NCBI RefSeq assembly: GCF_016859125.1
Contig: NZ_CP069338.1
Span: 248,001-312,000 of the forward strand
Length of the DNA stretch: 64,000 nt
Direction of reading: 5' to 3'
From: Archangium violaceum
Lineage (GTDB): Bacteria > Myxococcota > Myxococcia > Myxococcales > Myxococcaceae
Below are positions 31,967 to 39,636 of this stretch, one piece after another. A model generated the notes under the pieces. That model worked only from the letters and a program-made list of their open reading frames with translations, did no database searches and was not told where the DNA came from. The position numbers and the translations under genes were made by a program. Each line of letters starts with the position of its first letter. The first letter of the stretch is position 1.

Positions 31967-32055
31967 GGAAGTGTGAACTGGCGATGGCGCCAGGCCCCGT
32001 TGCTACCGGGTGCGGACCGGGTCTCCGGTCTGGGGTTCGAGTCCTCCACCTTCCG
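31967..32055 (+). tRNA. tRNA-Ser(GCT)-like, divergent
   Basis: 89 bases. The 5' GGAAGTG can pair with CACCTTCC at the 3' end with one bulged C. The D-arm is CTGG-CGATGGCG-CCAG and the anticodon arm CCCCG-TTGCTAC-CGGGT (one mismatch, anticodon GCT). A long variable arm GACCGG-GTCT-CCGGTC is present as required for Ser, and the T-arm GGGG-TTCGAGT-CCTC has one G-T pair. Four bases rather than two separate acceptor and D-stem. This is the only feature besides a hairpin in 31823-32202. Confidence 0.55.
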
Positions 32056-32202
32056 TTGATTGGTCAATCACCAGCCCGGAAACCCAGAAAGGTTTGGAAC
32101 CCATCAGTCCAAGCATTCCCTGACGCGCGGCGTAATGAACCCACACGGGGGCCGGGGGCATGGATGCGTACTGCCGTATTTCTTCTGACGCGGAGGACGC
32201 AC

Positions 32203-32409
32203 ATGGAGTGGCTCGAGTTCGGTCGTTGGTCTCCGGAGGTGGAGCAGCTCCTCGCGAACCAGGCAGCCCGCCTGAGCGCGACGGCTCATCCCCTCGTTCC
32301 CTCAACCCCGGCGCGAGAGAACGCCAGCACCCGGGCCCAGAGGCTGCAGGCCCTGCTGCGGCAGACCCCGGCCACCAACCCCTGGGGGCACCCGGTCGCG
32401 GACTGCTGA
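32203..32409 (+). CDS. Small hypothetical protein after the tRNA array
   Basis: This 68-residue protein has ATG 32203 preceded by GGAGG at good spacing, which decides the start over an ATG at 32161. The first half is helical (SPEVEQLLANQAARL), the second half rich in Ala, Pro and Thr (QALLRQTPATNPWGHPVADC). There is no signal peptide. I recognise no family. It stands alone between the tRNA-Ser-like gene and the ClpB-type gene. Confidence 0.5.
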   Translation: MEWLEFGRWSPEVEQLLANQAARLSATAHPLVPSTPARENASTRAQRLQALLRQTPATNPWGHPVADC

Positions 32410-32548
32410 GCCGGGTACCACCGGTGTCCATGGCGGGCGGGAATCCTCGATTTCGGGGAAGGAAAGACTCCGGCCCGGGAGGGTCGGGGTCCACCACTGC
32501 GGTTCAGCACGTTAGAGTGCTCCCGCGCCCGGCGAGGCGTTCCCGACC

Positions 32549-35377
32549 ATGGCCACCAGGAAGAGCGAGGACAACGAGCGGCTCATCGACCGAGACCTGA
32601 CCGCGCTGGCGCGGGAAGGAAGGATTGCGGCCGCGCACGGCGTGGACGGACCCGTGATGGAGGTGCTCGGCCTCCTGTCGCGTGGGGGCAAGCACCCGCT
32701 GCTCTCCGGAGACCCGGGCGTGGGCAAGTCCGCCCTGGTGCAGGAGGTGGCGCGCCGCATCGTCGAGGGCCGCGTGGACGCGGAGCTGGCCAACGCGCGG
32801 ATGGTGGAGGTGTCCGTCGCCAACATCCTGGCGCGCAGCACCCAGCGTCAGGCGGCGGAGACGTTCGAGGAGCTGCTGGCCTGGCTCAGCAGGCACCCCT
32901 GCCCCATCGTCTACATCCGCGACCTGCCGGCGGTGATTGGCGGGCCCCTGGCTCCCGTGGCCTTCCGGGCCCTGCGCACCGGGGGCATCCGCTTCATCTT
33001 CGAGACCGAGCCCAAGCGCGTGCAGGAGTTGCTGCGCGCGGACGAGGCCTTCGCCGAGCGGCTCCACCTCATCCCCCTCCAGGAGCCCCCCGCCGAGCGG
33101 GCCCGGTGGATATTGGGCCGCGTGGCCGAGGAGCTGGAGCGCGAGCTGCGCCTGCCCATCGACCCGGCGGCGTGCGACCTGACGCTGCGGCTGGCCTCGA
33201 AGTTCCTGCTGGCCCAGAGGCTGCCACGCAAGGCGATTGAATTGCTCAAGGAGACGGCCGCGGAGGCCGCCGGTGGGGCCAAGGACCGCGTGGGTCCCGA
33301 GGACGTCCTCACCCGCTTCTGCACCGCCACCCGGCTGCCGCGCTTCGTCGTGGACGACGCCATGCCGCTGGACCTGGAGGAGACGGAGCGCTTCTTCGGC
33401 GAGCGGTTGCTCGGGCAGACGGACGCGGTACAGGCCGTGCTGCGCTCCGTGGCGCTGCTCAAGGCGGGGTTGAACGACCCGCGCCGCCCGTTGGGCGTGT
33501 TCCTCTTCGCCGGCCCCACCGGCGTGGGCAAGACGCAGCTCGCGAAGCTGCTCGCAGAGTACCTCTTCGGCTCACAGGACAGGCTCGTCCGCCTCAACAT
33601 GGCGGACTTCCCCAACGACGGTGACGAGAGCGTCCCCTTCGGGGCTTCGTGGGCTCCCGCGCTCGAGACGAAGCGCGGCGAGCTGACGGCGCTGCTCGAG
33701 GGGAAGGTGTTCACCGTGCTGCTTCTCGACGAGTTCGAGAAGGCCGCGCGCAGCGTGCACGACCGCTTCCTCCAACTGTTCGACGAGGGCACCTTCGTGA
33801 ACGGAGCGGGAGAGACCATCTCCTGCAACAACACCGTCATCGTGGCCACGTCCAACGTGGGCGCCGAGGTGTACCGCGAGCCGGCCATCGGCTTCATGGG
33901 CTCGCGCCGGGCCGAGGAGCTCATCACCGAGGTGGACCGGCGCATCGCCGAGGCCTTCCGCCCCGAGTTCCTCAACCGCTTCGACGCCATCTGCCACTTC
34001 CAGCCGCTGACGAAGGTGGAGATCCGGAAGATCGCCCAGCGCGAGGTGGGCCGGGTACTGGAGCGCGAGGGTATTCGCGCGCGCGGGCTGGACGTGGAGG
34101 TGACTCCGGCGGTGGTGGATCTGCTGGTGGACCGGGGCTACTCGCCGCAGTTCGGCGCGCGCTACCTGCAGCGGGAGATTGAAAAGACGCTCACCGCGGC
34201 GCTGGCGGTGGAGATCGCCCGCCGTCCGCTCCCACCGGGTGCACCGGTGCGGGTGGAGACGCGCCCGGGAGGCAAGGTGGTGGCGGTGGCGGAGCTCGCA
34301 CCGCGCCCGCGCCAGGAGACTGCACAGCTCGCGCTGCCCACGGAGAAGTCGGTGTCCGCGGTGAAGCGGCGGCTGGACAAGAAGTCGCTGCTCAACGAGA
34401 TGGACCGGCTGGTGGGCCGTGCTCGAGCGCTGGCGGTGTCGGCCAACCGGCCGAGACTGGAGGAGCGGCGCACGGAGCTGTTGGCGGCGACGCAGGCCCC
34501 GAACCTGTGGGACGACCCGGATCGGGCGGCCTCGACACTGAGGGCCTTCCGCTCGGTGGAGGCGCAGCTCAACGAGCTGGACCGGATGGAGGAGCGGACC
34601 ACCTTCGCGCGGCGGCTGGTGCGCGAGGCGAAGGGAGAGGCGCAGCTCGCGTCGGCGGCGAAGCAGGTGGAGGAAGTGGCCCGCGAGGTCCAGATGGCCG
34701 AGGCACTGGGCGCGGCGGGGGCGACGGACCACGGCGACGAGGCGCTGGTGGACATCTGCGCGAGCGAGACGGGCGAGGGGCAGGACGCGTGGGTGCAGGA
34801 GCTGGCGACCATGTACCTGGGCTGGGCGGAGCGTCGCGGCTACGAGGCCATGGCGGTGGCGGAGGCGGAGGAGCCCTTCCGGGTGGTGGTGCGCATCGCG
34901 GGACCGGGGGCCTACGGCTACCTGTCGGGAGAGGCGGGCCTGCACCGGCGGATCGAAGACGAGAAGCGCCAGCGCGCCTACGTGCGCGTGCACCGGGGTG
35001 GGCCGGTGGAGGATGAGGAGAGCCTGGACGTGGAGGGCCGCGAGGTGAGGCGGCACGAGGGCACCTACCTCGCGCGGGTGAAGACGGAAGTGACGGTGCG
35101 GGACGAGAGCACGGGCCGGATGATGACGCTGGCGGGCGCGGGCGATCTGGGCGAGATGAAGGACATCGCCTCGCGGGTGGTGAAGGGCCAGGGGAGCAGC
35201 AACACAGCGGACGAGGCCCGGCGCTACCACATGGGCCGAGGCGCGCGGGTGGAGGATCCGCGCACCGGAGCCGGCACTCCTCGCGTGAAGGACGTGCTGC
35301 GCGGCGAGCTGGACGTCTTCATCGCCGCGTGGATTTCACGTCCACCCGCCACGGGCCCCACGAGCGCCGCGAGCTGA
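32549..35377 (+). CDS. ClpB-like double AAA+ protein fused to a release-factor-2-like domain without GGQ
   Basis: In this 942-residue protein the first AAA+ module (about 30-260) has Walker A GDPGVGKS (54-61) but a broken Walker B (PIVYIRDLP, no Asp-Glu). The second (about 285-590) has Walker A GPTGVGKT (from 322), Walker B LLLDEFEK (Asp394-Glu395) and the Clp C-terminal QFGARYLQREIEKTL. From about 605 the sequence is RF2-like: NLWDDPDRAASTLRAF, then EGQDAWVQELATMYLGWAER, GYEAMAVAE and GPGAYGYLSGEAGLHR. The GGQ peptidyl-tRNA hydrolysis loop is absent; the matching region reads RHEGTYLARVKTEV. The ClpB coiled middle and N-domains are also missing. An unfoldase acting at ribosomes is a reasonable inference. 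Confidence 0.85.
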   Translation: MATRKSEDNERLIDRDLTALAREGRIAAAHGVDGPVMEVLGLLSRGGKHPLLSGDPGVGKSALVQEVARRIVEGRVDAELANARMVEVSVANILARSTQRQAAETFEELLAWLSRHPCPIVYIRDLPAVIGGPLAPVAFRALRTGGIRFIFETEPKRVQELLRADEAFAERLHLIPLQEPPAERARWILGRVAEELERELRLPIDPAACDLTLRLASKFLLAQRLPRKAIELLKETAAEAAGGAKDRVGPEDVLTRFCTATRLPRFVVDDAMPLDLEETERFFGERLLGQTDAVQAVLRSVALLKAGLNDPRRPLGVFLFAGPTGVGKTQLAKLLAEYLFGSQDRLVRLNMADFPNDGDESVPFGASWAPALETKRGELTALLEGKVFTVLLLDEFEKAARSVHDRFLQLFDEGTFVNGAGETISCNNTVIVATSNVGAEVYREPAIGFMGSRRAEELITEVDRRIAEAFRPEFLNRFDAICHFQPLTKVEIRKIAQREVGRVLEREGIRARGLDVEVTPAVVDLLVDRGYSPQFGARYLQREIEKTLTAALAVEIARRPLPPGAPVRVETRPGGKVVAVAELAPRPRQETAQLALPTEKSVSAVKRRLDKKSLLNEMDRLVGRARALAVSANRPRLEERRTELLAATQAPNLWDDPDRAASTLRAFRSVEAQLNELDRMEERTTFARRLVREAKGEAQLASAAKQVEEVAREVQMAEALGAAGATDHGDEALVDICASETGEGQDAWVQELATMYLGWAERRGYEAMAVAEAEEPFRVVVRIAGPGAYGYLSGEAGLHRRIEDEKRQRAYVRVHRGGPVEDEESLDVEGREVRRHEGTYLARVKTEVTVRDESTGRMMTLAGAGDLGEMKDIASRVVKGQGSSNTADEARRYHMGRGARVEDPRTGAGTPRVKDVLRGELDVFIAAWISRPPATGPTSAAS

Positions 35378-35392
35378 GCCGTCGCTCAATCC

Positions 35393-35424
35393 CCTCTCCC
35401 TTTGGGAGAGGGTCAGGGTGAGGG
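35393..35424. repeat. REP-like hairpin repeat, copy A
   Basis: CCCTCTCCC-TTT-GGGAGAGGG followed by TCAGGGTGAGGGTA. The same elements occur inverted at 35481 and 39646. It lies just after the ClpB-type gene and could also act as its terminator. Confidence 0.6.
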
Positions 35425-35480
35425 TATTCCCTTCCCGTGTTCCTGAATGGGAACCAAGGGTGGCACGCGGGTGACGACGA

Positions 35481-35517
35481 CCCTCACCCCCCGCCCTCTC
35501 CCAGAGGGAGAGGGAGC
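35481..35517. repeat. REP-like hairpin repeat, copy B (inverted)
   Basis: CCCTCACCCCCCGCCCTCTCCC followed by AGAGGGAGAGGGAGC. It is inverted relative to copy A about 60 bases away, forming a paired arrangement like a bacterial interspersed mosaic element. Confidence 0.6.
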
Positions 35518-35536
35518 ATGCAGTAGGATGAGGGGG

Positions 35537-36655
35537 ATGAGACGTACGCATTGGAAGTTGATGGGAATGCTGGTGGCCCTGGCCGCACTCAGTGGCTGTC
35601 GCACTGTCCCCGTCCAGGTCTCCCCCCAGGCCCCGGAGTTGCGCTTCGGTGGCCGCGTGGACCGGGAAGACCCACAGGGGCCTCGTCTCTCCTGGGGTGG
35701 CACGTCCCTGACCGTGCGCTTCACCGGCACGTCCCTCGGCCTGCGCCTGCTCGACCTGCCCAAGGTCGAGGAGCACGCACCCAATCGCTTTCGCTTCAGC
35801 GTGGATGGCTCGCCCTTCCGCGACCTCTACGTGGGCGAGGGGCGCATGCTCTACCGCATCGCCGAAGGTCTCCCCAAGGGCGAGCACGTGCTGCGCCTGG
35901 AGAAGGAGACCGAGCCCGTCGTCGGAGAGACCCAGGTCCTCGGGCTCGAGCTGGACCCAGGGGCCCGAGTGCTGCCCGCGCCTCCGGGGCCCAGGCGCCG
36001 CATCGAGTTCGTCGGAGACTCGGGACTCACCGGCTTCGGCATCGAGGGCAAGAACGAGTTCTGCAGCTTCAACGCGGAGACCCAGCGCAACTCCCGCACC
36101 TGGGCCTCACTCACCGCGCAGGCGCTCGGCGCCGAGGCCTCCATCGTCGCCTTCTCCGGTAAGGGCGTGGCCGTCAATTACGCCAACGACCCCACTCCCC
36201 TCCTGCCCCAGCTCTACGAGCGCACCCTCCCCCATCGCGAGGACAGCCGCTGGGACTTCACGTCATGGGTGCCCGACGCGGTGGTCATCCAGCTCGGCTC
36301 CAATGACTTCTGGAAGGAGCACCCCGGCGAGGAGCGCTTCCGCGACGCCTACCGCTCCCTCGTGGAGGGCATCCGCGGCCACTACCCCGGTGCCCACATC
36401 GTCTGCGTCCTGGGCTCCAGCCTCAGCGACAGCCATCCCAAGGACGTCAAGGCGCGCACCCACGCCCGAGCCATGATCTCCGGCGTGGTGGAGACCCTGC
36501 GCCAGGCCGGCGATGCCCGCGTGCACTTCGTCGAGGTCCCTCCCAGACTCGAGGACGAGGGCTTCGGCTGCACCTGGCACCCCAGCCGCAAGACGCACCA
36601 GCGCGTGGCCGAGCAGATGACGCTCTATCTCCGCGGGTTGCTCGGCTGGAAATAG
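35537..36655 (+). CDS. SGNH/GDSL-type carbohydrate-esterase-like lipoprotein
   Basis: This 372-residue protein has a lipoprotein signal with lipobox LSGC near residue 20. An N-terminal jelly-roll-like domain (about 35-150) includes LRFGGRVD, GTSLTVRFTGTSLGLRL and SVDGSPFRD, as in carbohydrate esterase family 2. The SGNH domain follows with block I EFVGDSGLTGFG, the Asn-containing block IQLGSNDFW and the catalytic Asp/His near the end (GCTWHPSRKTH). It should deacetylate glycans at the cell surface. Start ATG 35537 (or 35528, adding three residues). The frame upstream of it runs through a REP-like repeat and is not used. Confidence 0.8.
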   Translation: MRRTHWKLMGMLVALAALSGCRTVPVQVSPQAPELRFGGRVDREDPQGPRLSWGGTSLTVRFTGTSLGLRLLDLPKVEEHAPNRFRFSVDGSPFRDLYVGEGRMLYRIAEGLPKGEHVLRLEKETEPVVGETQVLGLELDPGARVLPAPPGPRRRIEFVGDSGLTGFGIEGKNEFCSFNAETQRNSRTWASLTAQALGAEASIVAFSGKGVAVNYANDPTPLLPQLYERTLPHREDSRWDFTSWVPDAVVIQLGSNDFWKEHPGEERFRDAYRSLVEGIRGHYPGAHIVCVLGSSLSDSHPKDVKARTHARAMISGVVETLRQAGDARVHFVEVPPRLEDEGFGCTWHPSRKTHQRVAEQMTLYLRGLLGWK

Positions 36656-36665
36656 CGCCAGCGTC

Positions 36666-38909
36666 TCACGGATTCGGCTGCGTGGGCGGCACCGCCGGAG
36701 AAGCGCCCGGTGACAGCACGGCCTCGCACGTGCTGCCGGGCAGCCACTGCCGCTTACAGGCCTCGCGCATCAGCGGCTCACGGAACTGCCAGAGCACGAC
36801 GAAGAGGAGGAGGAGCGTGATGCCCACCCGGAGACCCGGCGAGCGCTCCTCTTCCTCGTCATCCTCGCGCACCTTCACGAGGGCCGAGCGCAACATGTCC
36901 GTCCGGTCCACGGTGGCGTTCTTCGGCAGCCTCGGCCTCCGGGTGATGAGGGCCGCCAGGTCGCTCGTGAGCATCAGCCTGTCATTGAGCGCCCAGCCCG
37001 AGCCCTCCAGCAGCAGCGCCAGGTTGCGCTTGCGCAGCTTGAGCCACCCCAGCAGGCCCGATGGCAGCATCACCAGGGCGGCGACAATGATGGACGCCGA
37101 GAGGACATCGAAGAGCGTCAGCGACTTCACCTGCGTCACGATGAACGCGAGTGACGAGCCCACCGCCGCGAACGCGATGCCCGTGGCCGCGATGAAGCCA
37201 CCCGGCCCCGCCGCCGGGGAAGCCGCGGGAGCCGCCGGAGCCGGTGTGGCTGGAGCCGTCGCCGCCGTGGCCGCGACCGTGGAGCCGTGCGCGTAGCCCT
37301 TCTCCAGCGACGCATCGAGCGTCTTCTCCCCGGCCGCCGCCATCCCCTCGATCTTCTTGGAGATGAACTGGCCGATCCGCTCGAACGGCATCGTCATCGC
37401 CTCCCACAGCGACACGGGCTGGCGGACGACCTGCGTCACCACGGCGTCGAACTCGCGGCCCTCCACGTCGTAGAACACGCCGCGCTTGCCCACCGCGAGG
37501 CCACCACTCCGGCCACGCGTGGCGGGCACGGCCACCTCGTAGCTCTCACCGCCATCCTTCGACGCCACCTGCACGTAGAGGGTGCAGGTCGTCCCCTGGC
37601 TCGTCAGCGCGGAGTGCGCCGCCCGGTTCGTCACCAGCACCGACAGCCTGTACCGGCGGCCCCCCAGGATGAGCGTCCCCTTCTCCATCAGCGCGCGCCG
37701 CTTCGTCTGGTACAGGTCCGGCATGCTGATGAAGTTGTTGGCGAACGTCAGCAGCCAGCGCTGGTAGAGGATCAACCGCTCCAGCTCGACCACCGCGTCC
37801 AGCTTGTCCTTCAACGCCAGGTCCGCCCGGCACGCCGCCTCCAGGCCGTCGAGCGCGGACTCGGGGATGTCCGCCAGTCCCTCCACCCACCCATGCAGGG
37901 GGCTCGCATCCAGCCTCGCCTGCCACGCCAGGATGGCATCGGCCCTCGTGCACATCTCCCGCCAGGTGGCGTCCCCGAGCGTCGCCATGTCCGCGGTGAT
38001 GGGCACGGCCACGTCCTTCCGGAAGGCATCGAGCTTCTCGAACGCCTGGCCCCGGTACAGCCGGGACCAACGCAGCGCGCCTCCAGGCTCGGGAGGCGCG
38101 ACGGGCAGCTCCGACACCACCCGCGCCAGCGCCTGGGTGTCTCCGAGCGCCCCCTGCACCCTTCCCGCTTCCAGCTTGAGGCTCGTGACCGCCTCGGGCT
38201 GGGCCGCCACGAGCCGGCACTGCAGGAAGTACGTGTCCAGCAGCGCGCGGATCTCCTGGATGCGCCGCGCGCGCTCCACGCTCTGCGCCCCCCACACGAG
38301 CACCGACTCCTTCCCGGCCAGGTGCGTCAACAGCGCGCTCCGCTCCTCGCGGAAGCGCTGGAGCATCGGCAGGTCCACGCCCGCCTGCCCCGCCCGGTTC
38401 TTCACCTCGGGGAAGCTGGCCATGAGCCTCTCGGCCAGGGGACGCAGCGGCTCGGGCAGGAAGGCCGGGGCGACGATGCCGTCCCCGTTCTGCCCCGCCT
38501 CGCGCAGCGCCTTCTCGCTGGCGCGCACCTGCTCCAGCGAAAGGCGTGTCCGATCCTCGGCCTTCAGCGTCCCCAGCAGGATGCCCGCCACGTCCCGGAG
38601 CTTCGCGCCTTCCTCGGAGAGCGCGTCCAGCACGAGCACGTCGCTCGCCGCGTCCGCGCCCTGGTGGGACTTCAGCAGCTTCGCCGTGTGCTCGACGGCG
38701 GCGCGCAGCTCGGCGACCCGGATGCGTCCGTTGTGGTCGGCATCGAGGAGCTCGAGGAAGCGGCGATCACAGTTGAGCCCTTCGAGCGGGCAGGCGGTGG
38801 CGAGCCACTGGGTTTCTGGAATCCGGATGGCCTCCACGAGCACATCGAAGGAGGGGATGGAGACCTGGAGGGAGCCGCCATAGCGGCGATAGATGAGAGG
38901 GCGCGACAT
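36666..38909 (-). CDS. Large EF-hand-containing membrane protein of unknown function
   Basis: In this 747-residue protein a single EF-hand calcium loop lies near residue 58 (DADHNGRIRVAE). A long, mostly helical soluble region extends to about 500, with a strand-rich patch (GTLILGGRRYRLSVLVTN). An Ala/Pro linker is followed by two hydrophobic helices around 570-620 (GIAFAAVGSSLAFIV, SIIVAALVMLPSGLLGWL) and one at the C-terminus (ITLLLLFVVLWQF). ATG 38909 is chosen over TTG 38918; the ribosome site is weak. It is convergent with the SGNH gene (10 bases apart) and divergent from the next. I recognise no family. Confidence 0.7.
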   Translation of the reverse strand: MSRPLIYRRYGGSLQVSIPSFDVLVEAIRIPETQWLATACPLEGLNCDRRFLELLDADHNGRIRVAELRAAVEHTAKLLKSHQGADAASDVLVLDALSEEGAKLRDVAGILLGTLKAEDRTRLSLEQVRASEKALREAGQNGDGIVAPAFLPEPLRPLAERLMASFPEVKNRAGQAGVDLPMLQRFREERSALLTHLAGKESVLVWGAQSVERARRIQEIRALLDTYFLQCRLVAAQPEAVTSLKLEAGRVQGALGDTQALARVVSELPVAPPEPGGALRWSRLYRGQAFEKLDAFRKDVAVPITADMATLGDATWREMCTRADAILAWQARLDASPLHGWVEGLADIPESALDGLEAACRADLALKDKLDAVVELERLILYQRWLLTFANNFISMPDLYQTKRRALMEKGTLILGGRRYRLSVLVTNRAAHSALTSQGTTCTLYVQVASKDGGESYEVAVPATRGRSGGLAVGKRGVFYDVEGREFDAVVTQVVRQPVSLWEAMTMPFERIGQFISKKIEGMAAAGEKTLDASLEKGYAHGSTVAATAATAPATPAPAAPAASPAAGPGGFIAATGIAFAAVGSSLAFIVTQVKSLTLFDVLSASIIVAALVMLPSGLLGWLKLRKRNLALLLEGSGWALNDRLMLTSDLAALITRRPRLPKNATVDRTDMLRSALVKVREDDEEEERSPGLRVGITLLLLFVVLWQFREPLMREACKRQWLPGSTCEAVLSPGASPAVPPTQPNP

Positions 38910-39009
38910 GTCACGCAAGAGAGCACAGCTCCCCGCCCAGCTGACAGTCCATCCGCTCGCCTGCCCGCTTCAGGCCTCGACCTGCTTGCATCCAGCGTCC
39001 TCGCGGGGC

Positions 39010-39567
39010 ATGTCACAGGGTGTGAGCCAGCCAGAGCAGCAGCAGATGGGGTCGATCGCGATGGGCCAGGGTCAGCAGAAGCCCATCTTCCGCGCCTACA
39101 CGGAGCAGCAGCGCGTCCGTTTCAACCCTCGCATCCTCCTCTACCCCGCGGCCCTGCTGCTCCTCATCGGGCTCGGCATCTGGACGGTGTCCCTCGAGCA
39201 GGAGGCCACGCCCATCCGCGTGGAGACGACGTGGGGCCTGCGGACGGTGCGCAAGGGGATGTCGCCCCAGGACGTCTCGGGCATCCTCGGCCAGCCCACC
39301 AGCAAGGAGCGCCGCGGCAACCAGGAGTGCTTCCAGTACGGCCGCCCCAGCATCAAGGTGGAGTCCTTCGTCCTGCACGTCGTCTGCTACGAGGAGGGCA
39401 AGCTGCGCGAGGTCAGCGAGAAGCGCTACAACTCGTGGGTCGTGACGCAGGACGGAGCCATCTCCCCGGCGCCGCTCGAGCCCGAGGAGCTCGCCCCCCC
39501 GGCCACCGCGCCCGGCGCGCCTGGCGCTCCCAGCACCCCGAGCGTCGCGGGCCAGACCACGCCGTAG
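39010..39567 (+). CDS. Single-pass membrane protein with a BamE/SmpA-like domain
   Basis: This 185-residue protein has one transmembrane helix (RILLYPAALLLLIGLGIWTV) followed by TWGLRTVRKGMSPQDVSGIL, GQPTSKERRGNQECFQYG and KVESFVLHVVCYEEGKL. The kGMsxxxVxxiLGxPt opening is the motif of BamE/SmpA-type folds. The tail is rich in Pro and Ala (about 40 residues). ATG 39010 gives a short hydrophilic N-terminus; the longer frame to 38893 overlaps the divergent gene. It may act in envelope assembly, but true BamE is a lipoprotein and this is not. Confidence 0.65.
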   Translation: MSQGVSQPEQQQMGSIAMGQGQQKPIFRAYTEQQRVRFNPRILLYPAALLLLIGLGIWTVSLEQEATPIRVETTWGLRTVRKGMSPQDVSGILGQPTSKERRGNQECFQYGRPSIKVESFVLHVVCYEEGKLREVSEKRYNSWVVTQDGAISPAPLEPEELAPPATAPGAPGAPSTPSVAGQTTP

Positions 39568-39636
39568 GCCCACGCGACCTGCTCCTCTTCGATTCAACCC
39601 GTGGCCCACGGTGTGGACAGTGGGTTCAACCCGGGT

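Noticed and set aside
30680-32055. Prophage as the source of the tRNA array
   Set aside because: No phage structural, integrase or lysis gene is seen on either side; the array may still be of mobile origin.
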